A stretch of 64,000 bases of DNA from Campylobacter sp. RM16704 (GCF_000816245.1 NZ_CP007769.1:466464-530463), one strand, 5' to 3'; positions 20,814 to 31,835 are shown, counted from the stretch's first letter. The notes: generated from the letters alone by a model not told the origin. Made by a program: numbers and translations.

Positions 20814-20931
20814 TTTTTTCCTCTCTAATGTTTTAATAATATAATTTTAGCAAAAAAATAAATGATTGATTAAAATTATGTGTTATAATATAACCTTTTA
20901 GTATATTTATAAGAAAAAAAAAGGGGTAAAA

Positions 20932-21603
20932 ATGATTAACGTTTTAATGATTGAAGATGATCCAGATTTTGCAGAATTTTTAGCAGAATATTTAGCCCAA
21001 TTTAATATAAAAGTTACAAATTACGAAGATCCTTATTTAGGAATGAGTGCTGGTATAAAAAATTATGATTGCTTAATTCTCGATTTAACTTTACCAGGGC
21101 TTGATGGGCTAGAAGTTTGTCGTGAAATAAGAGAAAAATATAGCATACCTATTATTATTTCTTCAGCAAGGAGTGATTTAAGTGATAAGATTGTAGGACT
21201 TCAAATTGGTGCAGATGATTATTTACCAAAACCTTATGATCCTAAAGAAATGCATGCAAGAATCATGAGTTTGATTCGTCGTTCTAAGCGCGTAAATGAA
21301 ATTCCAGAAAAAATTATCAATTCGGCATTTAAAATTGATGAAAAAAGGCATGAGATAAGTTATAATGATGAGGTTTTGGTGTTAACTCCTGCAGAATACG
21401 AGATCTTAAGTTATATGATAAGGCAGCATGGTTTTTCGGTAAGTAGAGAACAACTTGTATATCATTGTAAAAGCTTGAAAGATAAAGATTCTAAAAGCTT
21501 GGATGTAATTATAGGCAGGCTTAGAACTAAAATAGGTGACAGTTCAAAAGCACCAAAACATATTTTTTCAGTTAGGGGAATAGGTTATAAATTAATAGGA
21601 TGA
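20932..21603 (+). CDS. racR: OmpR-family response regulator RacR
   Basis: 223 residues. The receiver domain has the phosphorylated aspartate in CLILDLTLPGLDGLEV (about Asp52) and the KPYDP lysine near 104. An OmpR-type winged helix follows, with LTPAEYEILSYM and [11 protein letters not shown]. The pairing with the kinase and the neighbours dnaJ and recR match RacR of C. jejuni, which was described as temperature-dependent and needed for colonisation. A strong AAGGGG site precedes the ATG. It overlaps racS by 4 bases. Confidence 0.92.
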   Translation: MINVLMIEDDPDFAEFLAEYLAQFNIKVTNYEDPYLGMSAGIKNYDCLILDLTLPGLDGLEVCREIREKYSIPIIISSARSDLSDKIVGLQIGADDYLPKPYDPKEMHARIMSLIRRSKRVNEIPEKIINSAFKIDEKRHEISYNDEVLVLTPAEYEILSYMIRQHGFSVSREQLVYHCKSLKDKDSKSLDVIIGRLRTKIGDSSKAPKHIFSVRGIGYKLIG

Positions 21604-22835
21604 AAGTAACCATCAACCTTAAGATTACTGTTCTTTTTGCGGCAGCATTTTTATTTGTTTGTGCATTGTTTGTTTTGCTTGGTAAGGTTCAAATTGATTC
21701 TTATCTAACCAATGAACAAAACAGGCAAAAAGAAATCGTAGAAAAAATTATTTATAATTTGGAGATGAGAGAAGATTTTTCTATACATGATTATCTTCTT
21801 TCTAAATCTTTTGTATTAGTTGAAAATGAACGTGATATAAAATATATTATTGCAAAGGGTGAAAAAGTCCTTCGAGTTGATTCAGTATATGGTAGTTTTT
21901 CGTCTATTATTTATCATAATCAAATTTTCTTTTATGTTAAACAAGCAGATTCAAAACAACTATTATATGAATTAAACACTTCAGCACGTTTAGAATATCT
22001 GTTTTTGTTTAGCTTCTTTTTTAGTTTAATTTTAATTGTGTTTTTATATTTTTCTGTTTTACGTTCTTTAATGCCTTTAAAAATTTTAAAGAGAAAAATT
22101 GAAAATATTAATGCTGGTAAAATAGAATCTTTACATGAATATTCACAAATTAATGATGAAATTTCAGAAATTTCTTTTGAATTTGATCATGCGATAAATA
22201 AAATTCAAGAACTTATAAAGTCGAGACAATTTTTTTTAAGAATGATTATGCATGAGATTAAGACTCCTATAGGAAAAGGTCGAATAGTATGCGAAATGCT
22301 AGATGATCAAAAACAAAAGGAAAGATTAATAACCATATTTGAAAGACTTGAATTGCTAATTGATGAATTTGGAAAAATAGAAAAAGTTTTGTCAAGAAAC
22401 TATCAATTAAATTTACAAACCTATCATTTGAGCTTGATTTTAGAACAAGCTGAAGATTATCTAATGAGAGATGATTTTTATCAAAAAGTAAAAATAACTT
22501 ATAAAGAAGATGCTATGATAGTAGCAGATTTGGAACTATTTTCTTTGATGCTTAAAAATTTGATTGATAATGCAATTAAATATTCAGATGATAAAAGTTG
22601 TGAGATAATATGTTCTGCTGATTATATTATTGTTCGAAATACTGGCATGCAGTTTAAAAAAACTTTTGATTACTATTTAAAACCTTTTGTAAGAGAATAT
22701 AATGCCCAAGTTAAAGGAATGGGGCTTGGACTTTATATTATAAACAATATATGTAATCTCCATGGTTATAATTTAACTTATAGTTATGAAGATGGTTACC
22801 ATACTTTTAAAATTATATTTTCAAGATTGAAATGA
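21600..22835 (+). CDS. racS: Sensor histidine kinase RacS
   Basis: 411 residues. Two membrane helices (about 10-30 and 134-156) enclose a periplasmic sensor domain of about 100 residues. A HAMP-like linker precedes the phosphoacceptor motif [11 protein letters not shown]. The catalytic domain has [10 protein letters not shown] (N box) and [12 protein letters not shown] (G box). It is the partner of RacR by operon position. Confidence 0.92.
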   Translation: MKVTINLKITVLFAAAFLFVCALFVLLGKVQIDSYLTNEQNRQKEIVEKIIYNLEMREDFSIHDYLLSKSFVLVENERDIKYIIAKGEKVLRVDSVYGSFSSIIYHNQIFFYVKQADSKQLLYELNTSARLEYLFLFSFFFSLILIVFLYFSVLRSLMPLKILKRKIENINAGKIESLHEYSQINDEISEISFEFDHAINKIQELIKSRQFFLRMIMHEIKTPIGKGRIVCEMLDDQKQKERLITIFERLELLIDEFGKIEKVLSRNYQLNLQTYHLSLILEQAEDYLMRDDFYQKVKITYKEDAMIVADLELFSLMLKNLIDNAIKYSDDKSCEIICSADYIIVRNTGMQFKKTFDYYLKPFVREYNAQVKGMGLGLYIINNICNLHGYNLTYSYEDGYHTFKIIFSRLK

Positions 22836-22836
22836 T

Positions 22837-23409
22837 ATGAAAGGTATAGAAAAATTTAACGAATTGGTAAAAGCTTTTTCTTCCCTTCCGACCATAGGAA
22901 AAAAAACTGCTTTAAGACTTGCTTATCATGTATGCATAAAAGATCCTTTGCTTGGTTTAAAACTTTCGTATAATATAGAAGATGCAATTAGAATGATAAA
23001 AAAATGTGTTCAATGTGGAGCATTAAGTGAAAACGAACTTTGTGAAATTTGCTCAAACGAAGATAGGGATCATACTATAATTTGTATAGTTCAAGATCCA
23101 AAAGATATTCTTGTGTTAGAAGAGAGCGGAAGTTTTGATGGTTTTTATTTTGTTCTTGATGATACAAATGAAGAAAATATTTTTAAGTTAAGAACTATGA
23201 TAAAAAACAAAAATATAAAAGAAGTTTTTTTTGCTTTTACTCAAGGAATAAATTCAGATACAATAGTATTTTTTATAGAGGAAAAACTAAAAGATTTGAA
23301 TTTAAAATTTTCTCAAATTGCCCAAGGTATCCCAAGTGGTGTTAGCCTTGAAAATGTCGATTTTATTTCATTACATAAAGCGATTAACCATAGAACTAAA
23401 CTTGATTAA
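22837..23409 (+). CDS. recR: Recombination protein RecR
   Basis: 190 residues. An N-terminal helix-hairpin-helix contains [17 protein letters not shown]. The zinc finger is [16 protein letters not shown], followed by a Toprim domain ([15 protein letters not shown]) and a C-terminal Walker-like end. It works in RecF-type repair, often with RecO. It starts one base after racS and its end overlaps the convergent neighbour by 14 bases. Confidence 0.95.
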   Translation: MKGIEKFNELVKAFSSLPTIGKKTALRLAYHVCIKDPLLGLKLSYNIEDAIRMIKKCVQCGALSENELCEICSNEDRDHTIICIVQDPKDILVLEESGSFDGFYFVLDDTNEENIFKLRTMIKNKNIKEVFFAFTQGINSDTIVFFIEEKLKDLNLKFSQIAQGIPSGVSLENVDFISLHKAINHRTKLD

Positions 23410-24424
23410 TATATTTTTTTAACAATAAAATCCAATCTTTTTTGCTAATATCATTTAAAATTTTGTCTGCAAAATTGCAATTTTTTATTCTTTCTTTGGA
23501 AAAAAGTAAAACATTAGTATGTGGATTTTGGATTTTATAATTTTCTAAAATATTGCTTATAAGTTGTATATCATATTTTATAACTTCATAATCTAGTAAA
23601 ATTAGTTTATAATTTTTTTCTAAACTTTTTTTAAAATCATATAAATAGCCTACAGCATCATTGTGGGAAAAATATTGATTTGCAATATTTAAAAATAAAT
23701 TATTTTCGAAAATTGTTGATTTAAATATAAGAACATTATATTCTTTTTGTTTATTAGAACAAAGATGACTAAAGTTTTCTTGTAAAAATAATAGTATTGA
23801 TTTTGCATCTATATACGTGAAAACAAAACATAAAATATTATCTTTTATTATTTTTTCTTTTGATACAATTAAAGAATATTCTTTTGAAATATTTTGAGAA
23901 TTTTTAAAAATTTCGCTATGGATATTAAACTCTAAAAGTATATTTTGCAATAAAAAATTTTCAAGTTCATTATTATTAATGATAGCTACATTGAGATTGT
24001 TGAAAACAATATTACCATCTTCTAAAGATAAAAGGTTTTTATATTGAGTTTGAAGATTTTTGACAAAAGAGATGTTATCTTCATTTTTTAAATATTTTAA
24101 ACTTTTAAGTAGATAGTTTATATGATTTTCTAAAATAAAATTTTTATTTTCTTGGTCTTTTAATGATTTTTCTAATGTATATATTTTATTTTTTAGCATT
24201 TGTTTTAATTCTATTAGATTGCAAGAAGATGAGAGATTACAGAAATTGTTAATATATCTTACAAAGGCTTTGTTTTGATTATTTTTAATAATCATATAAC
24301 CAGCTATTGTGGTTAAAATTAAAAATATAATAAAATTATATATAAAAAATAGATTTTCATTTATAGGCAAAATAAAATAGTAGTTTAAAACAAATAAAAT
24401 CAAAGTCAAAATTGCTAATATCAT
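23396..24424 (-). CDS. Membrane protein with two degenerate receiver-like domains
   Basis: 342 residues, function unknown. Two N-terminal membrane helices (about 3-20 and 26-46) precede a probable coiled coil (about 65-115). Two segments then look like worn response-regulator receivers: [19 protein letters not shown] (about 145) and [16 protein letters not shown] (about 235), the latter with a LILLDYEVI strand where the phosphorylated Asp would sit. No histidine-kinase H, N or G box is visible. The ATG overlaps the uvrC stop by 4 bases. Confidence 0.7.
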   Translation of the reverse strand: MILAILTLILFVLNYYFILPINENLFFIYNFIIFLILTTIAGYMIIKNNQNKAFVRYINNFCNLSSSCNLIELKQMLKNKIYTLEKSLKDQENKNFILENHINYLLKSLKYLKNEDNISFVKNLQTQYKNLLSLEDGNIVFNNLNVAIINNNELENFLLQNILLEFNIHSEIFKNSQNISKEYSLIVSKEKIIKDNILCFVFTYIDAKSILLFLQENFSHLCSNKQKEYNVLIFKSTIFENNLFLNIANQYFSHNDAVGYLYDFKKSLEKNYKLILLDYEVIKYDIQLISNILENYKIQNPHTNVLLFSKERIKNCNFADKILNDISKKDWILLLKKYINQV

Positions 24425-26214
24425 AAATTTTCCTTAATTAATTTTGCAATTTTTGTGTTAGAAAGTAGTTTTAATTCATTAAAATCAGCATTTAAGATTT
24501 TATCAAAACTACCATAATAATCTAAAAATTTTTTAATATATCCTTGAGAAATCCCAAGTTGTATCAATTTTGAACTTTGTAAATCTTGTTTTCTTTTTGT
24601 TCTTTGATGAAAACTAATAGCAAAGCGGTGTGCTTCATCACGTAATTTTTGAAAAAATTGTAGTTTTTTGTCTTCAGGTAAAAGTTGGATTTTACCTTCT
24701 AATGTATAAAGTTTATCTTTAGCACTCCCTTTTGCTCTATGGGCTTTTGCATCAATTTTTTCTTTAGATATAGCTAATATATCTACATTTGCCCCTGAAC
24801 TTTTTATAATATCATTTGCTAGTTTTAATAACGCACTCCCTCCATCAATAATCCATAAATCAGGTGGTGGGTTTTTGTCAAAGGACAAAGCTCTTTTGCT
24901 AAGAATTTCAAGCATTTGTTCGTAATCATTTTTATGTTTTAAATGATAGTGTCTATAAGATTTTTTATCAAAACCTCCATCTTTAAATACCACCAATCCA
25001 CCAACATTTGCAATTCCTTGCATATGAGAATTATCAAAAATCTCTATACGATTAGGAAAATTTTGCAATTTAAAATATTCTTTGATTTCTTTTAAGATTA
25101 AATAATGTTCATTTTTTAAATGTTTTTGTATATTAATTTTTGCATTTTCTAGAGCTAAACTACATAGATCTTTTTTTTCTCTAAGTTTTGGTGTTTTGAT
25201 ATAAAATTTTTTAGAAAACCTTTTGCTAAGTAAATCTTGTAAGAGTTTCATATCTTCAAATTCTTCATATGTATAAATATGATTTGAATTTATAGGTGCT
25301 TCTTTGGTGTAATTTTCTAAAATATATTGTTTATAGATTGCATTTTTATCAAATTCATTGTGATTTTTCAAAACTAAAATTTTATAATTTGAGCTAATTA
25401 CTTTTCCATTATTTACTACAAAACGTACCATAGAAAGTATGTTTTCTTCGCAATATATAGCAAAAATATCAAAATCTTCTAATTTAGCAAGATCAATTTG
25501 TATTTTTACACTTAATTCTTGAATGGTTTTAATTTGATCCCTAATAATAGCAGCATCTTCATAGTTTTCATTTTTTGCATATTCAAGCATTTTACTTTCT
25601 AAATTTTTTACCAAAGATAAAGGGTTTAAAAGAGCTTGTGTTGCTTTTTGTATGATTTTTTCATATTCTTGCTTGGAAATTTTTTCTTTACAAGGTCCTT
25701 TACAACGTTTTATTTGATAAAACAGACAAAGTTCTTTACAAGTTTTTTTTTGTCTCAATGGAAAGGTTAGATATAAAGCATTTATAAGTTCTTTTGCTCC
25801 TTTAAAAAAAGGTCCAAAATATTTGATTTTGTTTTTTTTAATAATTTTTCTTGTAATTTCAAATCTTGGAAAGTCATCACTAAAATCTATATAAATATAA
25901 GGATAAGTTTTATCATCTCTTAATAGTATGTTATATTTTGGATGAAGTTGTTTTATGAAAGAATTTTCCAAAATTAAAGCATCAGCTTCACTATTTGTTG
26001 TGATGAATTCTAAATGATGAGTTTGGCTAATCATTTTTTGAATTCTTAAACTATTATTTGGATTAGGACAAAGCTTTGGGGCAAAATTAAAATAACTTTT
26101 TACTCTATTTTTTAAATTTTTAGCCTTTCCTACATATAAAAGCCTACCTTGAATATCAAAATACTGATATATACCTGGTAAATTGGGTAAAGTTTTAAGT
26201 TCATTTTCTAGCAT
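24421..26214 (-). CDS. uvrC: Excinuclease ABC subunit C
   Basis: Makes both incisions in nucleotide excision repair. It has 597 residues. The GIY-YIG nuclease is at the N-terminus (PGIYQYFDIQGRLLYVGKAK). A cysteine cluster (CKELCLFYQIKRCKGPC) and a UvrB-interaction segment follow at about 200-235. The C-terminal RNase H-like nuclease contains IEIFDNSHMQG and a helix-hairpin-helix tail. It overlaps the upstream gene by 14 bases. Confidence 0.97.
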   Translation of the reverse strand: MLENELKTLPNLPGIYQYFDIQGRLLYVGKAKNLKNRVKSYFNFAPKLCPNPNNSLRIQKMISQTHHLEFITTNSEADALILENSFIKQLHPKYNILLRDDKTYPYIYIDFSDDFPRFEITRKIIKKNKIKYFGPFFKGAKELINALYLTFPLRQKKTCKELCLFYQIKRCKGPCKEKISKQEYEKIIQKATQALLNPLSLVKNLESKMLEYAKNENYEDAAIIRDQIKTIQELSVKIQIDLAKLEDFDIFAIYCEENILSMVRFVVNNGKVISSNYKILVLKNHNEFDKNAIYKQYILENYTKEAPINSNHIYTYEEFEDMKLLQDLLSKRFSKKFYIKTPKLREKKDLCSLALENAKINIQKHLKNEHYLILKEIKEYFKLQNFPNRIEIFDNSHMQGIANVGGLVVFKDGGFDKKSYRHYHLKHKNDYEQMLEILSKRALSFDKNPPPDLWIIDGGSALLKLANDIIKSSGANVDILAISKEKIDAKAHRAKGSAKDKLYTLEGKIQLLPEDKKLQFFQKLRDEAHRFAISFHQRTKRKQDLQSSKLIQLGISQGYIKKFLDYYGSFDKILNADFNELKLLSNTKIAKLIKENL

Positions 26215-26662
26215 TTTTTATAATTTTTCTTAATTCTTCAAATTTTTTATGCAAGAGAGGATTTTTGATATTATTTTTAAAATTTGCTTCAGATAACTCT
26301 AAAAAATTTTGATTTTTATTAGAAATATTTTTTTGTATTATATGGTTTCTGTCGCTAAGTATTTTAATATTTTTTACTTTGATAAAATTACTCATTGGTT
26401 TAGCTAAAACATAGCTTTTTATGAGACTTTTAATCATTTTTTTGGTATTATCATGATTTAGCTCAATATATCCAATATGATGCTTAGCTAAAATAATCAA
26501 AGTATCGTTTTTGATGAAGAGTTTGCTTATCATTTTTTGGTGATTTTGAGAGAAATAGCTTAAAAACTCTTTATAATAGAAAAATGTTTTTAAAGGTTTA
26601 TAATGGTCGTTAGTAAGTTTATTAATAATATCATTACTTGTTTTAATTTTCATTTGTTCCAT
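26201..26662 (-). CDS. DUF721/DciA-like protein (tentative)
   Basis: 153 residues, basic, no membrane segment. LAKHHIGYIELNHDNTKKM and LIKSYVLAKPMSNF are the best-conserved-looking parts. The size and fold pattern suggest a short DUF721 member; DciA proteins of that family help load the replicative helicase. This assignment is weak. The start may be ATG at 26662 or 26653. The 5' end lies antisense to the small lipoprotein gene on the other strand. Confidence 0.6.
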   Translation of the reverse strand: MEQMKIKTSNDIINKLTNDHYKPLKTFFYYKEFLSYFSQNHQKMISKLFIKNDTLIILAKHHIGYIELNHDNTKKMIKSLIKSYVLAKPMSNFIKVKNIKILSDRNHIIQKNISNKNQNFLELSEANFKNNIKNPLLHKKFEELRKIIKNARK

Positions 26663-26800
26663 TTGTTTATTTTATCATTTTTTTTATTAATATTTTTAAA
26701 TGCTTGTGGTTACAAAGATGTGCCATTTTATGAAATAAAAGATGGCAATGGTAGTATTGTTGAGATCAAAAAATTTCAATCATTGGAGAATGAAATATGA
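26603..26800 (+). CDS. Small lipoprotein, LptM-like
   Basis: 65 residues. AAAGG at 26592-26596 lies 6 bases before this ATG and supports the start. The signal region ends in the lipobox FLNAC with Cys35, followed by GYKDVPFYE. Small lipoproteins of the LptM (YifL) type begin their mature part with CGLKGPLY-like sequence, which helps LptD maturation in E. coli. The resemblance is only a few residues. The n-region is long (about 20 residues), so a later non-ATG start is possible. It overlaps nhaD by 4 bases. Confidence 0.55.
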   Translation: MVVSKFINNIITCFNFHLFHLFILSFFLLIFLNACGYKDVPFYEIKDGNGSIVEIKKFQSLENEI

Positions 26801-28152
26801 TAAAAATATTTTTATCACTTTGTTTGGGGGTAAATTTTTTACTAGCACAAAACCATGAATTAAATTTAGCTTTCAGTGGTTTAGGTATTGGAATTTTAAT
26901 AATTTTTATAATAGGTTATTATTTTATTGCTACAGAAGAAAAATATCACATTAATAAAACAAAACCAGCGTTATTTATAGGCACTTTTTCTTTTATAATA
27001 ATTGGTATATACATGGTGATTAATGATTTAGATACGCAAATACTCGAAGAAAGTGTTAATCATCTTATTTTAGAAATTGCACAGATTGTATTTTTTTTAG
27101 TGGCCGCAATGACTTTTATAGAGGCTTTAATAGAAAGATCAGTTTTTGAAACTCTAAAATATAAATTAATTAGCAAAGGTTTTACTTATAGAAGATTATT
27201 TTGGCTTACAGGTTTTTTAGCATTTTTTATCTCCCCAATAGCAGATAATCTTACTACAGCATTAATTTTATCAACGGTGCTTTTAACTATAGATAAAAAT
27301 AACAAAGAATTTTTAATTCCTGGTGCAATTAATATAGTAGTAGCAGCAAATGCGGGCGGAGCTTGGTCTCCTTTTGGTGATATTACAACTTTAATGGTAT
27401 GGACAGCTAAAAAAGCAACTTTTTTTGAATTTTTTGCTCTTTTTCCAGCTTCTTTTATTGGTTGGATACTTACTGCTTATTTGTTATCTCGCTATGTGCC
27501 TAATATTCAACCTAAACAATATCAAGACAAATTAGAAAAGATTGAGATTAAACCAGGAGGAAAAGCGTTTATTGTCTTAGGTTTTTTAACTATAGCTTCA
27601 GCTGTTTTTGTTCATAGTGTTTGTGAGTTGCCTGCTATGTGGGGTATGATTTTTGGACTTTCATTGCTTAGTTTATATATATACATATATAACAGAAAAC
27701 AAGGAAAAAAAGATATAAATGTTTTTTATTATATGACACGTATTGAAATGGATACTTTGCTATTTTTCTTTGGAATTTTATCTGCTGTAGGTGCTTTGCA
27801 TTTTGTTGGATGGCTTGCCTATGCTTCAGAATTTTATACCAAATTTGGTGCTACAAGTATTAATATAGGTGTAGGATTTTTATCTGCTATTGTAGATAAT
27901 GTTCCAGTTATGAGTGCAGTATTAAAAGCAAATCCTAGTATGGATGATACTCAGTGGCTTTTAGTAACTCTTACAGCTGGAATTGGAGGTTCTTTAATTA
28001 GTTTTGGTTCAGCAGCTGGTGTGGGTGTTATGGGAAAAATGAAAGGAATTTATACTTTTAATGCTCATTTGAAATATGCTTGGACGATTTTAGTGGGTTA
28101 TATAGTATCTATTTTAATTTGGTATATACAATTTCAATTATTAAAATCATAA
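26797..28152 (+). CDS. nhaD: NhaD-type Na+/H+ antiporter
   Basis: Inner-membrane protein of 451 residues with about 12 membrane segments, ion-transporter superfamily. The family signature FFISPIADNLTTALILSTVL and the following GGAWSPFGDITTLMVW are both present; a second ADNVPVMSAVL-like site (IVDNVPVMSAVLKA) is in the C-terminal half. It exports sodium in exchange for protons. The first 17 residues could act as a signal sequence or first helix. Confidence 0.88.
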   Translation: MIKIFLSLCLGVNFLLAQNHELNLAFSGLGIGILIIFIIGYYFIATEEKYHINKTKPALFIGTFSFIIIGIYMVINDLDTQILEESVNHLILEIAQIVFFLVAAMTFIEALIERSVFETLKYKLISKGFTYRRLFWLTGFLAFFISPIADNLTTALILSTVLLTIDKNNKEFLIPGAINIVVAANAGGAWSPFGDITTLMVWTAKKATFFEFFALFPASFIGWILTAYLLSRYVPNIQPKQYQDKLEKIEIKPGGKAFIVLGFLTIASAVFVHSVCELPAMWGMIFGLSLLSLYIYIYNRKQGKKDINVFYYMTRIEMDTLLFFFGILSAVGALHFVGWLAYASEFYTKFGATSINIGVGFLSAIVDNVPVMSAVLKANPSMDDTQWLLVTLTAGIGGSLISFGSAAGVGVMGKMKGIYTFNAHLKYAWTILVGYIVSILIWYIQFQLLKS

Positions 28153-28161
28153 AGGAGTTAG

Positions 28162-29697
28162 ATGAAAAAAGCAGATATTTTAGTTTTAGATTTTGGATCG
28201 CAGTATACGCAATTAATTGCTAGAAGATTAAGAGAACAAGGTGTATATGCAGAAATTTTACCTTTTAATGTAAGTTTAGATGATATTAAAACTAAAGAAC
28301 CTAAAGGTATTATTTTAAGTGGTGGACCAGCTAGTGTATATGCAAATGATGCATACTTTTGTGATAAAGGCATTTTTGAGCTTGGTATACCTATTTTAGG
28401 AATCTGTTATGGTATGCAACTTATGGCACATCATTTTGGAGCAAATGTTGCTCCAGCTGGTCATAAAGAATATGGCAAAGCAACTATAGATATCCAAAAT
28501 GATAGTGATTTGTTTAAAAATTTACCAAAAAAACAAACGGTTTGGATGAGTCATTCTGATAAAGTAGAAAATTTACCACAAGATTTTGAGGTTTTAGCAA
28601 CTAGCGAAAATAGTCCATTTTGCGTGTTTGGAGATGAAAAGCGTAAATTTTTTGCACTACAATTTCACCCTGAAGTGCAACATAGTGAATTTGGAAAAAG
28701 TATTCTAAAAAATTTCGCTAAATATGCATGTAATTGTGATAGCATATGGAATATGGGTTCGTTTGCAAAAACTCAAGCACAAAAAATTAAAGAAGAAGTT
28801 GGCAAGGATAAGGTTTTATGTGCTGTTAGTGGCGGTGTTGATAGTAGTGTAGTAGCTGCATTACTAGCAAGTGCAATAAAAGATCAAGTTGTAGTGGTTT
28901 TTGTTGATAATGGGCTTTTAAGAAGTGGTGAAAAAGAACAAGTTGAGTATATGTTTAAACATACTTTAGGTATTGATTTAATTAGTATTGATGCTAGAAA
29001 GATTTTCTTAAGCCGTTTGGCAAGTGTCACAGATCCTGAACAAAAAAGAAAAATTATAGGAAATACTTTTATAGAAGTTTTTGAAGAAGAAGCAAAAAAA
29101 CATAAAGATGTAAAATATTTAGCACAAGGAACCTTATATACAGATATTATTGAGAGTTCAGTTGTGGGAGCTAGTAAGACTATCAAATCTCATCATAATG
29201 TTGGTGGTTTACCTGAAAAAATGAATTTAAAATTAATTGAACCTTTAAAAGAAATTTTTAAAGATGAGGTAAGAGCTTTGGGAATTGAACTAGGACTTAG
29301 TAAAGATGTTGTATATCGCCACCCTTTCCCAGGTCCTGGACTTGCTATACGCATTATGGGCGAAGTAAATGAACCTAGTTTGGATCTTTTAAGAAAAGCA
29401 GATGTAATTTTGATTGAAGAATTAAAAAGTAGTGGCTGGTATGATAAAACATGGCAAGCATTTTGTGTGCTTTTAAATGTACAAAGTGTTGGTGTAATGG
29501 GCGATAATAGAACTTATGATAATGCAGTTTGTGTGCGTGTAGTTAATGCAAGTGATGGCATGACAGCTACTTTTTCTCATTTGCCTTATGAATTGTTAGA
29601 AAATATTTCACGCCGTATTATTAATGAAGTTGAAGGAATTAACCGCGTGGTGTATGATATTTCTAGTAAACCACCAGCAACTATTGAATGGGAATAA
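28162..29697 (+). CDS. guaA: GMP synthase (glutamine-hydrolysing)
   Basis: 511 residues, normal size. The N-terminal class I amidotransferase has the catalytic Cys82 in GICYGMQ and the His/Glu pair in FHPEVQHS. The ATP-pyrophosphatase domain has [15 protein letters not shown]. The C-terminal dimerisation region ends with [10 protein letters not shown], the usual GuaA end. AAAGGAG lies before the ATG. It ends one base before the convergent methyltransferase gene. Confidence 0.98.
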   Translation: MKKADILVLDFGSQYTQLIARRLREQGVYAEILPFNVSLDDIKTKEPKGIILSGGPASVYANDAYFCDKGIFELGIPILGICYGMQLMAHHFGANVAPAGHKEYGKATIDIQNDSDLFKNLPKKQTVWMSHSDKVENLPQDFEVLATSENSPFCVFGDEKRKFFALQFHPEVQHSEFGKSILKNFAKYACNCDSIWNMGSFAKTQAQKIKEEVGKDKVLCAVSGGVDSSVVAALLASAIKDQVVVVFVDNGLLRSGEKEQVEYMFKHTLGIDLISIDARKIFLSRLASVTDPEQKRKIIGNTFIEVFEEEAKKHKDVKYLAQGTLYTDIIESSVVGASKTIKSHHNVGGLPEKMNLKLIEPLKEIFKDEVRALGIELGLSKDVVYRHPFPGPGLAIRIMGEVNEPSLDLLRKADVILIEELKSSGWYDKTWQAFCVLLNVQSVGVMGDNRTYDNAVCVRVVNASDGMTATFSHLPYELLENISRRIINEVEGINRVVYDISSKPPATIEWE

Positions 29698-30249
29698 TCA
29701 TTTAGTACAAAAATAAACAAAAGCAGGTGGAAGATTTTGCCATACAATAGGCGAAATTTCCACTTTGCTAAAAGTGTGAAAAAGTTTTTTCTTAAATTTT
29801 CTTCCTTTAAGAGTAGGAAATATATAAGCAAAAGTAGCAAAACAACCTTTTTTTTCCAATGAATTATGAATAGAATTTAATAAAATATCTTGCTCTTTGT
29901 TTTTTAACATGGCCCATGGAATTCCTGATATTATCAAATCTACTTTATTGATAGAACGTTTTTTTAGCATATCTGGTAAAAATTCAGCTGATTGTATTTC
30001 TATGTCAATATCTTTTATATTTTGTTTTAATTTTTTAGCCATGTGAGAATTGATTTCAACAGCAAAAAAATTTGCCTTATGGTTTTTTTGCTTGAGTATA
30101 TATTGAGTAAAACTTCCAGTGCCAGGTCCTATTTCAATGATATTTTTTGCATATTGAACATGAGAAGTTATAAGCTTGCTAAGTTTTTTTGAACTCGCGC
30201 AAAAAGCTCCTATTTGTTTTGGATTTTTGAAATATTGATATAAAAACAT
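29698..30249 (-). CDS. Class I SAM-dependent methyltransferase, phospholipid N-methyltransferase-like
   Basis: 183 residues. The start NPKQIGAFCASSKKLSKLI and the SAM motif IIEIGPGTGSFTQYIL resemble the COG3963/PmtA-like group, which also shares features with rRNA adenine dimethylases. Motif IV reads SGIPWAML rather than the NLPY of KsgA, so an rRNA dimethylase is unlikely. The substrate is unknown; a phospholipid or other membrane substrate is inference. Confidence 0.7.
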   Translation of the reverse strand: MFLYQYFKNPKQIGAFCASSKKLSKLITSHVQYAKNIIEIGPGTGSFTQYILKQKNHKANFFAVEINSHMAKKLKQNIKDIDIEIQSAEFLPDMLKKRSINKVDLIISGIPWAMLKNKEQDILLNSIHNSLEKKGCFATFAYIFPTLKGRKFKKKLFHTFSKVEISPIVWQNLPPAFVYFCTK

Positions 30250-30354
30250 AATAAACCTACGATAATTTAGTAAATTTTCTAGAACATTATTGCAAATTTA
30301 CAAAAACAAAGTTAAAATAGTGCTTTAATTTTTCTTTAAAGTAAGGATTTGAAT

Positions 30355-31800
30355 ATGCATGGAAAAATAATGGTTTATATAGATGATACTGGAAGAGGAA
30401 CGGTGATTAATCTAGCAAAAACATTTTTTGAATTTAACAAACATGCATGGCATGATAAAAGAAGTATGCCAACAGTTGGTATGTTGGTTGAATTTAGATC
30501 CGATGGCAAGCATATTACAGATCTACGTCCTTCAAAATTTCAAGAATTCGGAGAAAATGATTTTATCAAAGAAAGGGATTTTTGGAAAACAAATAGTGAT
30601 GATGAATTAGAAGATTTAAAATTAGCTAGACGTGATACTTATGTTCAAGAGCTTTATAGAGAAACAAATTACGATGAATTAGATAAGATAATTTTAAATT
30701 TAACAATACCGCAAGCTATTCAAATGTATTTTTATAATGAAACCTTATCTCTTAATGCTATTAGGGATATTAATATTAATACCGATGAAGCTCCTTATAC
30801 TTTAGATTTTTTTGTTGTGAAGCGTTTTTTATATAAAGCATTAGATACCCTACTTTTTTCCGATAATACTATCAATCAAGCCGATTTTTCAGCTATGAAA
30901 AATATTATTGTTCATCTAGAAATGGCTTATAAAGATATCAAAGACAAGCAAAATCATATTGATATGAAGCGTTTATATACTGAAATATTTTTATCCCATC
31001 AGTGCCATTATCAAGCACTTATAGCTTCTATTGATAATCGTAAAAATAGAAGATTAGCTTTAGAACGCCAAATGAGCACTTTAATAAGTGATATAAAAAC
31101 CAAACAATCTAGATTGGAAATAGAAACTGGGAAAAAACACCAAGAATTGCAAAAATTGATTGAAGAAAAAAAACAAAAACTACTAGAAGTTAAAAATGAG
31201 CTAGAGTATTTTTCAAAAAGCATAGAAAGACTTGAAAATTTGAAAAGATCATTCAATGAAAAAAATTTTGCAATCTTTGCAAATACTTTTAATATGGCTA
31301 GAGAAAAACTTTTTGATAAAATTAAACAAGGATTGAATATTTGTGCTACAAAGTTGGATGTGCAAATATGGAAGAAATCTTTAAAATCTGCTGGTATTAA
31401 AAATTCATATTTTAAAAACGCAATCGAAATTTCTTTTTGTACTTTATCTTTTGCAGAATTATATTTAAATAGACTTAATAAACACGCTTTAAATCCCAAT
31501 GATCAATTACTTTTTTCTTATATAAAAAAAGTTAAAAAAGAATGTGAAAAGAATTTTTTAATTGTTAGCGCTAATCCAGAAGTATATGTTAATATGAAAA
31601 TTCAAATTTTTGAAATGAGTCCTTATTATGTAGTCAAGCACGCACCTAAAAAAGTTAATTACCAAGGATTAATGAAAAATACTGAATTTGATGTTGTTTA
31701 TGTTGATGAAAAAACAATATGGGCTCCAGCAGCTGATGTAATTTTAGAAGGTAAATATTTTTTAAAAAAAGATTCAAAAACAAAATTTAAAATTCTATAA
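30355..31800 (+). CDS. Conserved protein with cold-shock-like N-terminus and coiled coil
   Basis: I start it at ATG 30355, 8 bases after AAGG; a TTG at 30349 is too close. It has 481 residues. The N-terminal 50 residues (HGKIMVYIDDTGRGTVIN, then VGMLVEF) resemble a small OB/cold-shock fold. A glutamate/lysine-rich coiled coil covers about 225-310. No catalytic motif, signal peptide or membrane helix is visible. It stands between guaA and the 6S RNA/purD unit. Function unknown. Confidence 0.75.
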   Translation: MHGKIMVYIDDTGRGTVINLAKTFFEFNKHAWHDKRSMPTVGMLVEFRSDGKHITDLRPSKFQEFGENDFIKERDFWKTNSDDELEDLKLARRDTYVQELYRETNYDELDKIILNLTIPQAIQMYFYNETLSLNAIRDININTDEAPYTLDFFVVKRFLYKALDTLLFSDNTINQADFSAMKNIIVHLEMAYKDIKDKQNHIDMKRLYTEIFLSHQCHYQALIASIDNRKNRRLALERQMSTLISDIKTKQSRLEIETGKKHQELQKLIEEKKQKLLEVKNELEYFSKSIERLENLKRSFNEKNFAIFANTFNMAREKLFDKIKQGLNICATKLDVQIWKKSLKSAGIKNSYFKNAIEISFCTLSFAELYLNRLNKHALNPNDQLLFSYIKKVKKECEKNFLIVSANPEVYVNMKIQIFEMSPYYVVKHAPKKVNYQGLMKNTEFDVVYVDEKTIWAPAADVILEGKYFLKKDSKTKFKIL

Positions 31801-31835
31801 AAGTCTTTTAAATCTTATATTTAATTTTTTTTAGC

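Noticed and set aside
30428-30610. Second small ORF within the coiled-coil protein gene
   Set aside because: It is another frame of a long, well-supported gene and has no ribosome site.
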